Part shown: in pieces, positions 1-5,899 of the stretch
Numbering within the stretch: position 1 is the stretch's first letter
Layout of the letters: the number at the start of each line of letters is the position of its first letter
Origin: REEB48 sp964355085
GTDB taxonomy: Bacteria; Patescibacteriota; Minisyncoccia; UBA6257; 02-FULL-45-10c
Assembly: GCA_964355085.1 (NCBI GenBank)
Contig: CAYHBW010000017.1
Location: 1-17,875, forward strand
Direction of reading: 5' to 3'
Length of the DNA: 17,875 nucleotides
The notes under the pieces: model-generated
Told to the model about the DNA's origin: nothing
Seen by the model: only the letters and a program-made list of their open reading frames with translations
Database searches by the model: none
Program-made: the position numbers and the translations under genes

Positions 1-48
1 TAAAATAAAAGCCGACGATATTGTGATTATTAAAGTTTTTTTATCCAT
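1..48 (-). CDS. 5' end of an unidentified gene, probable membrane or secreted protein (partial)
   Basis: Only the first 16 codons are in the window, on the minus strand, starting with ATG at 48-46 and reading MDKKTLIITISSAFIL. Two lysines followed by a hydrophobic run look like the start of a signal peptide or membrane anchor. A perfect extended -10 (TGGTATAAT) ends 6 nt before the ATG, so the mRNA is probably leaderless and this start is well supported. It lies downstream of the PDZ gene at 168-710 on the same strand but is separated from it by a terminator, so it should be its own transcription unit. The function cannot be told from this fragment. Confidence 0.55.
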   Translation of the reverse strand, partial: MDKKTLIITISSAFIL

Positions 49-54
49 AGACTC

Positions 55-63
55 ATTATACCA
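55..63 (-). promoter_or_regulatory. Extended -10 promoter of the minus-strand partial gene
   Basis: On the minus strand the sequence reads TGG TATAAT, a perfect -10 hexamer with a TGn extension, then GAGTCT and the ATG. The expected transcription start falls at or next to the ATG, so the transcript would be leaderless. No convincing -35 box is visible. Confidence 0.6.
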
Positions 64-88
64 CCACTATCTAATTCTAATGCTTTCA

Positions 89-126
89 CCCCCACCTTCG
101 CTTAAACTTCGGCGGACAAGTCCGCC
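89..126 (-). repeat. Dispersed intergenic repeat, copy 1
   Basis: Read on the minus strand, this GC-rich stretch aligns with 1230-1266 on the plus strand at about 29 of 36 positions with one gap on each side. The shared core is CCGCCGAA-rTTT-AA-CG-AGG-GGGG. It includes a perfect short hairpin, GGCGGAC-AA-GTCCGCC (111-126). It looks like a REP-type intergenic repeat in a region otherwise AT-rich. Confidence 0.5.
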
Positions 127-139
127 AATTTTAGAAATA

Positions 140-166
140 AAAAAGCCCTCTTATTGGGGGCTTTTT
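140..166 (-). terminator. Rho-independent terminator of the PDZ gene
   Basis: An 11 bp stem, AAAAAGCCCTC / GGGGGCTTTTT with one G-T pair, closes a 5 nt loop. On the minus strand it begins 2 nt after the TAG stop of the gene at 168-710 and runs into a T-rich stretch. The A/T-symmetrical flanks could let it work in both directions. Confidence 0.75.
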
Positions 167-167
167 G

Positions 168-710
168 CTATCGCTTTATTTTTCTTTCTTCGCTGATGCA
201 AATCTTTTCGCGAATCATGGAAAATTTTAAGGTTTTTTTCCCGCGAATTACAACGACGTCAACTGCGGTGCCAATCTCGCCTCTTATTTGCCCGGTATCC
301 CCCTGTAAAATATCTCCTGGCAATATGCCGGCGCGAGCCGCCGGATAGCCGTCAGGCACATTAGTGACTACATCCAGCATATTATACGTCATGCCAATTC
401 CGCCAAAAAAATTAGGGCAATCTTGAAAATTGGCACTGTTAGTTGCTGTTAATTCTTTTTTTGACGTCTCTATCTCATTCTCATCCTCGGCCTGCTTTTC
501 TTTTTGTTTAGTATCGGCCGGCTTCGGGAGAAGCTCAACCGGAACAAAACCAGAGCCCATTTCCTGAGAACCATCTTCCTTAGAATCATTTTCGGAATTA
601 TTCGCGCCTGATCCGCCTTTAAAATTAATGGTTATCAAAAAAATCAGCGCGCCGTGCGCAATCACGCTGACAAAATAAGCCCGAACTAAATCTCGCCGCT
701 CTTGTTCCAT
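168..710 (-). CDS. Membrane-anchored PDZ protein with TonB/TolA-like N-terminus
   Basis: 180 aa from ATG at 710. A short charged N-terminus (MEQERRDLVR) leads into one membrane segment (residues 11-30, AYFVSVIAHGALIFLI...) resembling TonB/TolA anchors, including the Ser and His typical of that segment. It is followed by a low-complexity acidic/lysine linker (31-95) containing VPVELLPKP, a phrase common after such anchors. Residues about 103-168 form a PDZ-like domain with the GYPAARAGILPGDIL motif that follows the carboxylate-binding loop. No protease domain is present, so the likely role is a periplasmic-side or extracytoplasmic scaffold or adaptor. The frame is open to an ATG at 803, but the start at 710 has a clear GGAG six nt upstream and leaves the anchor in its usual place. 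The TonB likeness is by pattern only; a TonB C-terminal domain is absent. Confidence 0.7.
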   Translation of the reverse strand: MEQERRDLVRAYFVSVIAHGALIFLITINFKGGSGANNSENDSKEDGSQEMGSGFVPVELLPKPADTKQKEKQAEDENEIETSKKELTATNSANFQDCPNFFGGIGMTYNMLDVVTNVPDGYPAARAGILPGDILQGDTGQIRGEIGTAVDVVVIRGKKTLKFSMIREKICISEERKIKR

Positions 711-790
711 GGCTTTCTCCGTATTTACAAAGAACGTGACTGGCATCAGAATAATAAATTCTGCCAAATCCCGCAAGCGCCGCTGAAGAG

Positions 791-821
791 TTGGACGTTT
801 CAATGGAAAATTTGGTAAAAT
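791..821 (+). promoter_or_regulatory. Promoter of the DUF1428 gene
   Basis: Extended -10 TGG TAAAAT (813-821) with a possible -35 TTGGAC (791-796) at a long 19 bp spacing. Transcription would start near 828, giving a leader of about 30 nt before the ATG at 858. Confidence 0.45.
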
Positions 822-857
822 AGATTAAGGATAAATAAAATCATCAATCAAAAAAAT

Positions 858-1211
858 ATGGCAAAAAAACAAGCAACGTATATAGACGGGTTCGTGCTGG
901 TTGTTCCTAAAAAGAATCTCACGCTTTATCACAAGATGGCTGAACTTGGAAAAAGGGTATGGTTAAAACACGGCGCGCTTGATTACAAAGAGTGCGTAGG
1001 CGACGATCTTCAACCAACGTTTTTAAAAATGGCAAAGCTTAAGTCCGGCGAGACATTGTGGTTCTCATATATTGAATTCAGATCAAAAAAGCATCGCGAT
1101 CAGGTGAATGCTAAAGTCATGAAAGATCCCGCCATGAACGGCTCAACATCTATACCATTTGATATGAAAAGGATGTGCTATGGCGGTTTTAAGGTAGCTG
1201 TTAGTAAGTAG
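858..1211 (+). CDS. DUF1428 (YbaA-like) protein
   Basis: 117 aa, close to the usual family length. The family pattern is clear: an N-terminal Y-x-D-G-F-V-L-V-V-P strand (8-17), a Y-x-K-M-A-E helix (24-30), GA..YKECVGDD (39-50), the W-F-S-Y-I-E-F strand (68-74), and the C-terminal FDMKRMCYGGFKV (101-113). Members are small dimeric ferredoxin-like-fold proteins of unknown biochemical role, E. coli YbaA among them. It is a single gene with its own promoter, divergent from the PDZ gene at 168-710. No good Shine-Dalgarno precedes the ATG; the upstream sequence is A-rich. Family assignment is from sequence memory, and function is unknown. Confidence 0.88.
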   Translation: MAKKQATYIDGFVLVVPKKNLTLYHKMAELGKRVWLKHGALDYKECVGDDLQPTFLKMAKLKSGETLWFSYIEFRSKKHRDQVNAKVMKDPAMNGSTSIPFDMKRMCYGGFKVAVSK

Positions 1212-1229
1212 TTTATGGGGAATTCCGCC

Positions 1230-1266
1230 CGCCGACCTGCCCGCCGAAATTTCAACGCAGGCGGGG
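1230..1266 (+). repeat. Dispersed intergenic repeat, copy 2
   Basis: Counterpart of the repeat at 89-126, in opposite orientation. It contains an imperfect inverted repeat (CCCGCC near 1239-1245 with GGCGGGG at 1260-1266 around GAAATTTC). GC-rich, it sits between the DUF1428 gene and the AT-rich block, just 19 bp after a stop codon. It may act as a boundary or 3' hairpin. Confidence 0.5.
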
Positions 1267-1367
1267 CCCAGAGAGTTCCGTTCGGATATTTTCAAGCATA
1301 CACTGCTCTGGAAAAAATTTAGTGCCTAACTGTAGAAGGCAAGTTTTTCCGAAATAGAATTAAGAAT

Positions 1368-1373
1368 TATAAA
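1368..1373 (+). promoter_or_regulatory. -10 box of the 1381 gene
   Basis: TATAAA ends 7 nt before the ATG at 1381, the same leaderless spacing as at 2455 and 8341. No clear -35 and no TGn extension, so this is weaker than the others. Confidence 0.35.
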
Positions 1374-1380
1374 CTAAGTT

Positions 1381-2127
1381 ATGAAAAATTTCGGAATAAG
1401 TTGGTCAAGTTTTAAAAAGCAATGGAAAGAGCAATGGGTTACAATTTCAATTGAACTTTCAACCGCATTTTTCATTTTTTTATTGGGAATTTATTTCAGC
1501 AGTTCTCTATATTCTCAAGATGTAAGACAAAGAACAGCTCCGCTATTTAGATATGCATATAATTCAGCCAACCAAACAATAAGCGTAGATTCTAGTGATG
1601 ATTTTTCTCCAATTACAATTGTTTGGATGATTCCGCAGATAAATACTTCAACATCAACAAATATTTTAAAAAATAATCTTTCAATAGAAGAAGATATTAT
1701 TGAAAATACTATTTTTAGAAATTTATCTTATCTAGTTGAAAAAATGGGTAATTCTAATTCTATACAGGGTAATTTCCATACTTTTTTTAGATGCATTATT
1801 CTAAATCAGTTCGGCCTAGAGCCAAGCCAAAATTTGGAAGGTTTCCCGGTAGGAATAGAGATAAAATATATAGTTAGGGGAGATCCAAGGATTAAATCAA
1901 ATTATGACCTAATCTTACTTAGAGGTTTTGATACAAATTTTATTCAAATTAATACATTCCAAAATCAAGGAGAGTTTCAATTAAAAAATGCGTTACTAGA
2001 GAGGGGCAACCTTAGATTTAAAAAAATAATTGAGCAAACAACTTACGATAAAAATAATCAATATACCAATCCGGATGGAACCTGTAGACAAACGACAGAA
2101 CTATATATAGAAACTTCTCTTAAGTGA
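1381..2127 (+). CDS. Unrecognised single-pass membrane protein
   Basis: 248 aa, not recognised. Lysine- and tryptophan-rich residues 1-19 are followed by one hydrophobic segment (about 20-42), then roughly 200 polar residues rich in Asn, Ser, Thr and Ile with aromatic positions spaced as in beta-rich folds. The topology would place the N-terminus inside and the large domain outside the membrane. Codon use is strongly AT-biased, like the methyltransferase block downstream and unlike the flanking genes, which suggests shared foreign origin. There is no Shine-Dalgarno; a TATAAA 7 nt before the ATG suggests a leaderless message. No catalytic motif is apparent. It may belong with the restriction-modification genes or simply share an insertion spot with them. 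Confidence 0.7.
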   Translation: MKNFGISWSSFKKQWKEQWVTISIELSTAFFIFLLGIYFSSSLYSQDVRQRTAPLFRYAYNSANQTISVDSSDDFSPITIVWMIPQINTSTSTNILKNNLSIEEDIIENTIFRNLSYLVEKMGNSNSIQGNFHTFFRCIILNQFGLEPSQNLEGFPVGIEIKYIVRGDPRIKSNYDLILLRGFDTNFIQINTFQNQGEFQLKNALLERGNLRFKKIIEQTTYDKNNQYTNPDGTCRQTTELYIETSLK

Positions 2128-2167
2128 ATCTTTGTCTAAATCCGTGCCGATTTTGCAGCTTTTTGTT

Positions 2168-2377
2168 ATGCATGAGACGCGTCAATATGATAAGATAAAG
2201 GTACTTAAAAACTTCAAACTGGGTTTTATCCCAGGAAGTTCGAACATGAGGTGGCCTGCCAAAATTGAAAATTGGAATTGGAAGCCGAAATGGGGTCGCG
2301 GGTTTAAATTTTATACAATGAATACCGCCAAATTTCTAATTTTGGATCTCAATAAAATAATGACTTATGCGATTTGA
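2168..2377 (+). CDS. Doubtful small ORF, unrecognised
   Basis: A 69-codon frame from ATG at 2168 (open upstream to a TTG at 2132). The middle is rich in Trp, Lys and Pro (WPAKIENWNWKPKWGRGF), unusual for a random frame in AT-rich DNA but matching no family I know. There is no Shine-Dalgarno. The frame contains an 11 bp imperfect hairpin (2210-2240), which may be the real feature. It could be a gene remnant between the membrane protein and the methyltransferase. This ORF is all I see in the 327 bp gap 2128-2454 besides that hairpin and the promoter at 2438. Confidence 0.22.
   Translation: MHETRQYDKIKVLKNFKLGFIPGSSNMRWPAKIENWNWKPKWGRGFKFYTMNTAKFLILDLNKIMTYAI
2210..2240 (+). repeat. Imperfect hairpin in the 2128-2454 gap
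   Basis: AACTTC (2210-2215) pairs with GAAGTT (2235-2240) and CTGGG (2219-2223) with CCCAG (2230-2234). A 3 nt A bulge lies on the left arm and the loop is 6 nt. No T-tract follows, so it is not a standard terminator; the GTTCGAA-like edge is not a tRNA T-arm because flanking stems do not pair. Confidence 0.4.
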
Positions 2378-2437
2378 AAAATCTATATCTGCCAAAGAGT
2401 AAATAATTCTGAATCCTTATCAATATTCAGAGAAAAC

Positions 2438-2446
2438 TGATATAAT
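2438..2446 (+). promoter_or_regulatory. Extended -10 promoter of the R-M genes
   Basis: TGA TATAAT, a perfect extended -10, ends 8 nt before the methyltransferase ATG at 2455. Transcription should start within about 2 nt of the ATG, giving a leaderless mRNA. No good -35. Confidence 0.6.
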
Positions 2447-2454
2447 AAAGTCGT

Positions 2455-3627
2455 ATGGATAGGAATCAAAAACATCTAAATCATATAGACGCGATTAATC
2501 TTGGCTCTTATTATACCCCGGAGATTATTGTTGATTTGACCTATTCTATTCTGCAAAAAAATATTAAGACAATTAAAGATTTTACAATTTTGGATTCCTC
2601 TTGTGGCTATGGATCATTTTTAGCGAAAGATGGAATTGCAAAAAGATTAATTGGAGCCGATATTGATCAAATAGCCATTTCTGAGGCAAAAAAAATAACT
2701 AATGGAGTAGATTTTATTTATCAAAATTCTCTCTCAAATGTTTGCCGTAAAAATCTAGATATTAAAAACGAAGAAAAGCTTATTATCATAGGTAACCCGC
2801 CATACAATGATACTTCGTCCATAATCCGTAACTCCATAAAAGATGTCGCGGTTCAAAATAAAATTGATTTCGATATAAAAACTAGGGACTTAGGAATGTC
2901 TTTTTTGCTTTCTTACGATAAAATCCAAGCAGATTATGTTTGTGTCTTACATCCGTTGTCCTACTTAATCAAAAAGGCTAATTTCAGTCTGCTGTCAAAG
3001 TTTGTTCAAAATTATAAATTAACCGATGGAATCATTATAAGTAGCCATGAATTTTCTGATACCTCTCGCGGGATGGCTTTTCCGATCCTGGTAGCTCTTT
3101 ACAAGAGAGACATAGGCGGAATGAAATATGATTACATCCAAAATTATCAATTTAGGGTAAAAGATGATGGCATTTTTCGCTTAAAAGATTTTGACACGAT
3201 AGTCAATTATGTACAAAAATACCCAAATAAAAATTTCTTAAATAAAAACGATAAACCAGTAGCCAAATTTTGGACACTAAGAGATATAAACGCACTTAAA
3301 CGAAACCGTACTTTTATTGATTCTGACACCTATAACACGGTCTATGTGCTAATGGAAAAACTTCCTTATTATTGTTATATTGACGTATTCAAGCAATACG
3401 CAGATAAGATGCCCTATTTTATTGGGAATTGTGATGTAATAATTGATAATAAAAAATTTGATGAGATTAAGGACTGTTTTATTTCCCAAAGCGTTCATAC
3501 AAATCCAATTTTAAAAAATAAATTTAAATTTAGAGAAATTCCTGATGCTAAAATTAAAATTGAAAATTATTTTAAGGAATTGTTAGGAAGTAAATTAGGT
3601 GAAAAATATGCCCAAAATTTTAATTAA
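2455..3627 (+). CDS. N6-adenine DNA methyltransferase (type II R-M)
   Basis: 390 aa. Transfers a methyl group from S-adenosylmethionine to adenine N6 in a specific DNA site, protecting the host from the partner nuclease. Visible motifs: motif X LGSYYTP (16-22), SAM-binding motif I DSSCGYGSF (47-55), the acidic motif II end GADID (67-71), and catalytic motif IV NPPYND (114-119). The order X-I-IV with the variable, presumably target-recognising, part C-terminal (about 220-390) fits the gamma class. Length is normal for a stand-alone type II enzyme. It is AT-rich and Lys/Asn/Ile-rich relative to neighbouring chromosomal genes. Its 3' end overlaps the next gene by 20 nt, so the two are probably translationally coupled. 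The start is supported by the adjacent extended -10. The target site cannot be read from the sequence. Confidence 0.88.
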   Translation: MDRNQKHLNHIDAINLGSYYTPEIIVDLTYSILQKNIKTIKDFTILDSSCGYGSFLAKDGIAKRLIGADIDQIAISEAKKITNGVDFIYQNSLSNVCRKNLDIKNEEKLIIIGNPPYNDTSSIIRNSIKDVAVQNKIDFDIKTRDLGMSFLLSYDKIQADYVCVLHPLSYLIKKANFSLLSKFVQNYKLTDGIIISSHEFSDTSRGMAFPILVALYKRDIGGMKYDYIQNYQFRVKDDGIFRLKDFDTIVNYVQKYPNKNFLNKNDKPVAKFWTLRDINALKRNRTFIDSDTYNTVYVLMEKLPYYCYIDVFKQYADKMPYFIGNCDVIIDNKKFDEIKDCFISQSVHTNPILKNKFKFREIPDAKIKIENYFKELLGSKLGEKYAQNFN

Positions 3628-4384
3628 AGAGCAAGAACATAAAATTGATGTTCCGATTCAACTTACCGCCGTTAGTGGAAAAGTTCGGATTAAAAACCGT
3701 TCAATTTTAAATGAGTACGGAACACCTGTTGCAGTTAGGAGAGATGGATTCGCCCTAAGTAATTATGTAGAGTGGCAAATTGGTTATGATGTTGTTAAAA
3801 ATGAAATCGAAAAACTTGCGGAATCGTCATTGCCAAATACAGAATTTATTGGCGCAAACGGGAAAACTAAGGCACTTTATGAGCTATCAGAATATATTTG
3901 GTATTTTTATAAATGGGGCATTATAACAGAAAAAGACCTACAAAATATTATCAGTTATCTCAATTCAATTCCGAGTAATAATTTAATTGACAATAATTCA
4001 GAATTGCAGATTGACCGTAGCCACCCGATAGCAAAAAGCATAAATGGGTTTGATTTTGAATATACTCAAGTTAAATATCCTCTTTTGATGCATAAATTTA
4101 ATGGGTACGAAATAGTTACTGAAATTAAAATCACTGAAAAGCAATACGCAGTTGGAACGCAGCCAATGCTATATTTATGTTTTCCAATTACAGAATTAAA
4201 AACGCAAACTAATTTAGTTGGACGAACTGCTAAAATAAAAGAAATTGCCCATTTTGAAATCACAGAAAGTAATATCAATGTATTTTTAGAAATGTTAAAA
4301 ATGTTTGGTATTTTGTCTAATAATCACAAGCACGATATTCTACAAATTATAGATACGATTTTGAAAGCGGCCCAGAATCGCTGA
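3608..4384 (+). CDS. Probable cognate type II restriction endonuclease
   Basis: 258 aa, not recognised as a specific family; the call rests on position and size. It overlaps the methyltransferase stop by 20 nt, shares its AT-rich composition, and has the length typical of type II nucleases. A possible PD-(D/E)XK core is the strand EIVTEIKIT, where Glu172-x-Lys174 could be the ExK pair, with an upstream acidic residue such as Asp149 or Asp136 as partner. This is suggestive, not diagnostic. The ATG at 3608 is preferred over the GTG at 3599 because an AGGTG motif sits 6 nt upstream. Translation from this site inside the methyltransferase gene would let methylation lead cleavage. It could instead be an unrelated accessory gene. 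Confidence 0.55.
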   Translation: MPKILIKEQEHKIDVPIQLTAVSGKVRIKNRSILNEYGTPVAVRRDGFALSNYVEWQIGYDVVKNEIEKLAESSLPNTEFIGANGKTKALYELSEYIWYFYKWGIITEKDLQNIISYLNSIPSNNLIDNNSELQIDRSHPIAKSINGFDFEYTQVKYPLLMHKFNGYEIVTEIKITEKQYAVGTQPMLYLCFPITELKTQTNLVGRTAKIKEIAHFEITESNINVFLEMLKMFGILSNNHKHDILQIIDTILKAAQNR

Positions 4385-4448
4385 ATTGATCGGGATCAAA
4401 TCGTATTACTACGATAGACTTTCGCTTTTTTATTTCAGAATATTTGTA

Positions 4449-4454
4449 TAGAAT
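4449..4454 (+). promoter_or_regulatory. -10 box of the FecR-cyclase operon
   Basis: TAGAAT within TGTATAGAAT, 8 nt before the ATG at 4463, in the leaderless spacing seen elsewhere. No clear -35. A weak 6 bp hairpin (4400-4415) and a T run (4425-4431) just upstream may end the restriction gene transcript. Confidence 0.4.
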
Positions 4455-4462
4455 AATTGGAC

Positions 4463-5899
4463 ATGAAAACAATCTTGCTTTGGGGATTATCCTCAATAAT
4501 CGTTTTTGGCGGAATAGCAGCTATTGCCAAAAATCTTCGTCAGCCAGATCTGTCGAATGAACTTTCCAAGCCGTGGATTGAAGTTGTCCAGCCGGCGGTT
4601 TTTGAATTAGCAGAAAATCAGAAAGACAAAGTCCGAGAACTTCTCACGGGCGATGAAATTTTCGAGGGAGCTGTAATCAGCGTGGAAAGCGCCGGCCTTG
4701 CCAATATCCATTTCCCGGACGGATCTGTGGCGCGTCTTGATGGCGGAACAAAGCTGAAGATGGAAAAAGGAACTTATGATCCGAAAAGCGACACGCTTTC
4801 GGTAACTTTGGATCTCGTCTGGGGAAGAGTCTGGTCAAAAATAGTCGGCCTGGCGAATGCGGAAGCTCATTGGGAGGTGAAAACCAGCACTGCAGTGGCG
4901 ACAGTCCGAGGAACGGCTTTCGGAGTTGAATATATCGAAGAAGGTAAATCCAGCATCGTCGGATATGAAAATAAAGTGGAGGTGGCGATGATCGATCCTG
5001 ACACCAAAAAAGTGATGGCCGGCGTGAAAATGCTGGTTGAGCCGGAAAAACTTCTTGAAGTCCGGAAAGAAGCGGTTGCGGAAATGAAAAAGCATCTGGC
5101 GCGCAATGATATAAAAGAAGCCGGAAGCGCGGTCATGAATTCAGCGGGAGCGTTATTGATGGAAGTGAAACAGGCGCCGAAAGCGATGATGGATAAGGAT
5201 TGGGTCAAGCGGGGAATCGAGGAAGACCGCAAGCTTGAGGAAAAAATAAACCAGATAAAAGAAAAAATTTCTGATAATGTCGAGGCCAGGAAAGAACTCC
5301 GGAAAGAGATCCGGGAAAATTTCCAGGAAAAAATAAACGACCGCAGGGAAGATTTTAAAAAGAAGATTGAAAGCCCCGACCAAAGTCGGGGAGCCGACTC
5401 TGGTCGGCTAAAAAATTCCGCTGAAAAAGTGGACGAGGTAAATGTCTCCCTGCGGGAGATGTCCCAAGAAGATAAAAACAGAGAGACAATATCCGCCGAG
5501 GCGCAAAAAAAAACCGAATTTCAGGCGGAAACAACCGGAACAATAAAACCGGCGGCGGTTCCAACTCCGCTGAAACTGGAAATCCTGACAAAGAATCCGC
5601 TGGGCGAAGTGGGCGAAGATGAGCGGGTATTCCTGCAGGCCTTCCTGTCATACAGCGACGGGACAAGGAAAGATGTGACGGAAGGCGCCAAGTGGCAGGT
5701 AGTCGGCGAAATCGGAAGGATGGAAAAACCGGGAGTTTTTTATGCGAAACTTCCGCCGAGCGTCTCGGAACTGGGAGTTGCGCCCGGAGCGATAAGCGCG
5801 TCCTGGATGGATGAAAACGGCAGAGCATTCAGCGGGCAGACCCCGATTTTCAAGGTGCAGATGCTGATTGATACTAATTTCGACCCGAATCGCGGATGA
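4463..5899 (+). CDS. FecR-domain membrane-anchored protein with Ig-like C-terminus
   Basis: 478 aa. One N-terminal membrane segment (about 4-22) anchors an extracytoplasmic FecR domain (about 60-178). This has GDEIFEGAVISV, the FPDGSVARLDGGTKL strand pair, a W-G-R-V-W turn, and the TSTAVATVRGTAFGVEY core that defines the family. Residues about 195-350 are a charged, probably coiled-coil Glu/Lys/Arg region; about 370-468 resemble a bacterial Ig-like (BIG2) domain (SYSDGTRKDVTEGAKWQV, then GVFYA). In CHASE2-cyclase operons such proteins are thought to sense or tether an external ligand. It overlaps the cyclase gene by 4 nt (ATGA). A TTG at 4457 is an alternative start, but ATG 4463 fits the promoter spacing. 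A GC-rich double palindrome (5374-5409) is translated in frame as part of the linker. Confidence 0.85.
   Translation: MKTILLWGLSSIIVFGGIAAIAKNLRQPDLSNELSKPWIEVVQPAVFELAENQKDKVRELLTGDEIFEGAVISVESAGLANIHFPDGSVARLDGGTKLKMEKGTYDPKSDTLSVTLDLVWGRVWSKIVGLANAEAHWEVKTSTAVATVRGTAFGVEYIEEGKSSIVGYENKVEVAMIDPDTKKVMAGVKMLVEPEKLLEVRKEAVAEMKKHLARNDIKEAGSAVMNSAGALLMEVKQAPKAMMDKDWVKRGIEEDRKLEEKINQIKEKISDNVEARKELRKEIRENFQEKINDRREDFKKKIESPDQSRGADSGRLKNSAEKVDEVNVSLREMSQEDKNRETISAEAQKKTEFQAETTGTIKPAAVPTPLKLEILTKNPLGEVGEDERVFLQAFLSYSDGTRKDVTEGAKWQVVGEIGRMEKPGVFYAKLPPSVSELGVAPGAISASWMDENGRAFSGQTPIFKVQMLIDTNFDPNRG
5374..5409 (+). repeat. In-frame double palindrome inside the FecR gene
   Basis: Two adjacent perfect hairpins: CCCCGAC-CAAA-GTCGGGG (5374-5391) and AGCCGAC-TCTG-GTCGGCT (5392-5409). 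They are read through as PDQSRGADSGRL, which interrupts a Lys/Glu-rich coiled coil with residues unlike their surroundings. The same AGCC-CGAC hairpin style occurs as a terminator at 11736. It looks like a mobile palindromic element fixed in frame within a tolerant linker. Confidence 0.6.

Noticed and set aside
711..803. Longer N-terminus of the PDZ protein from ATG 803
   Set aside because: ATG 710 has a well-placed GGAG, and the extra 31 residues would put an odd basic stretch and a second hydrophobic run before a normal anchor.
2219..2250. tRNA-like T-arm (GAAGTTCGAAC)
   Set aside because: Neighbouring bases do not form a T-stem, and no acceptor, D or anticodon arms can be found around it.
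5355..5828. Long minus-strand ORFs opposite the FecR, cyclase and S41 genes
   Set aside because: They are arginine/proline/serine-rich antisense frames of genes with clear family motifs.
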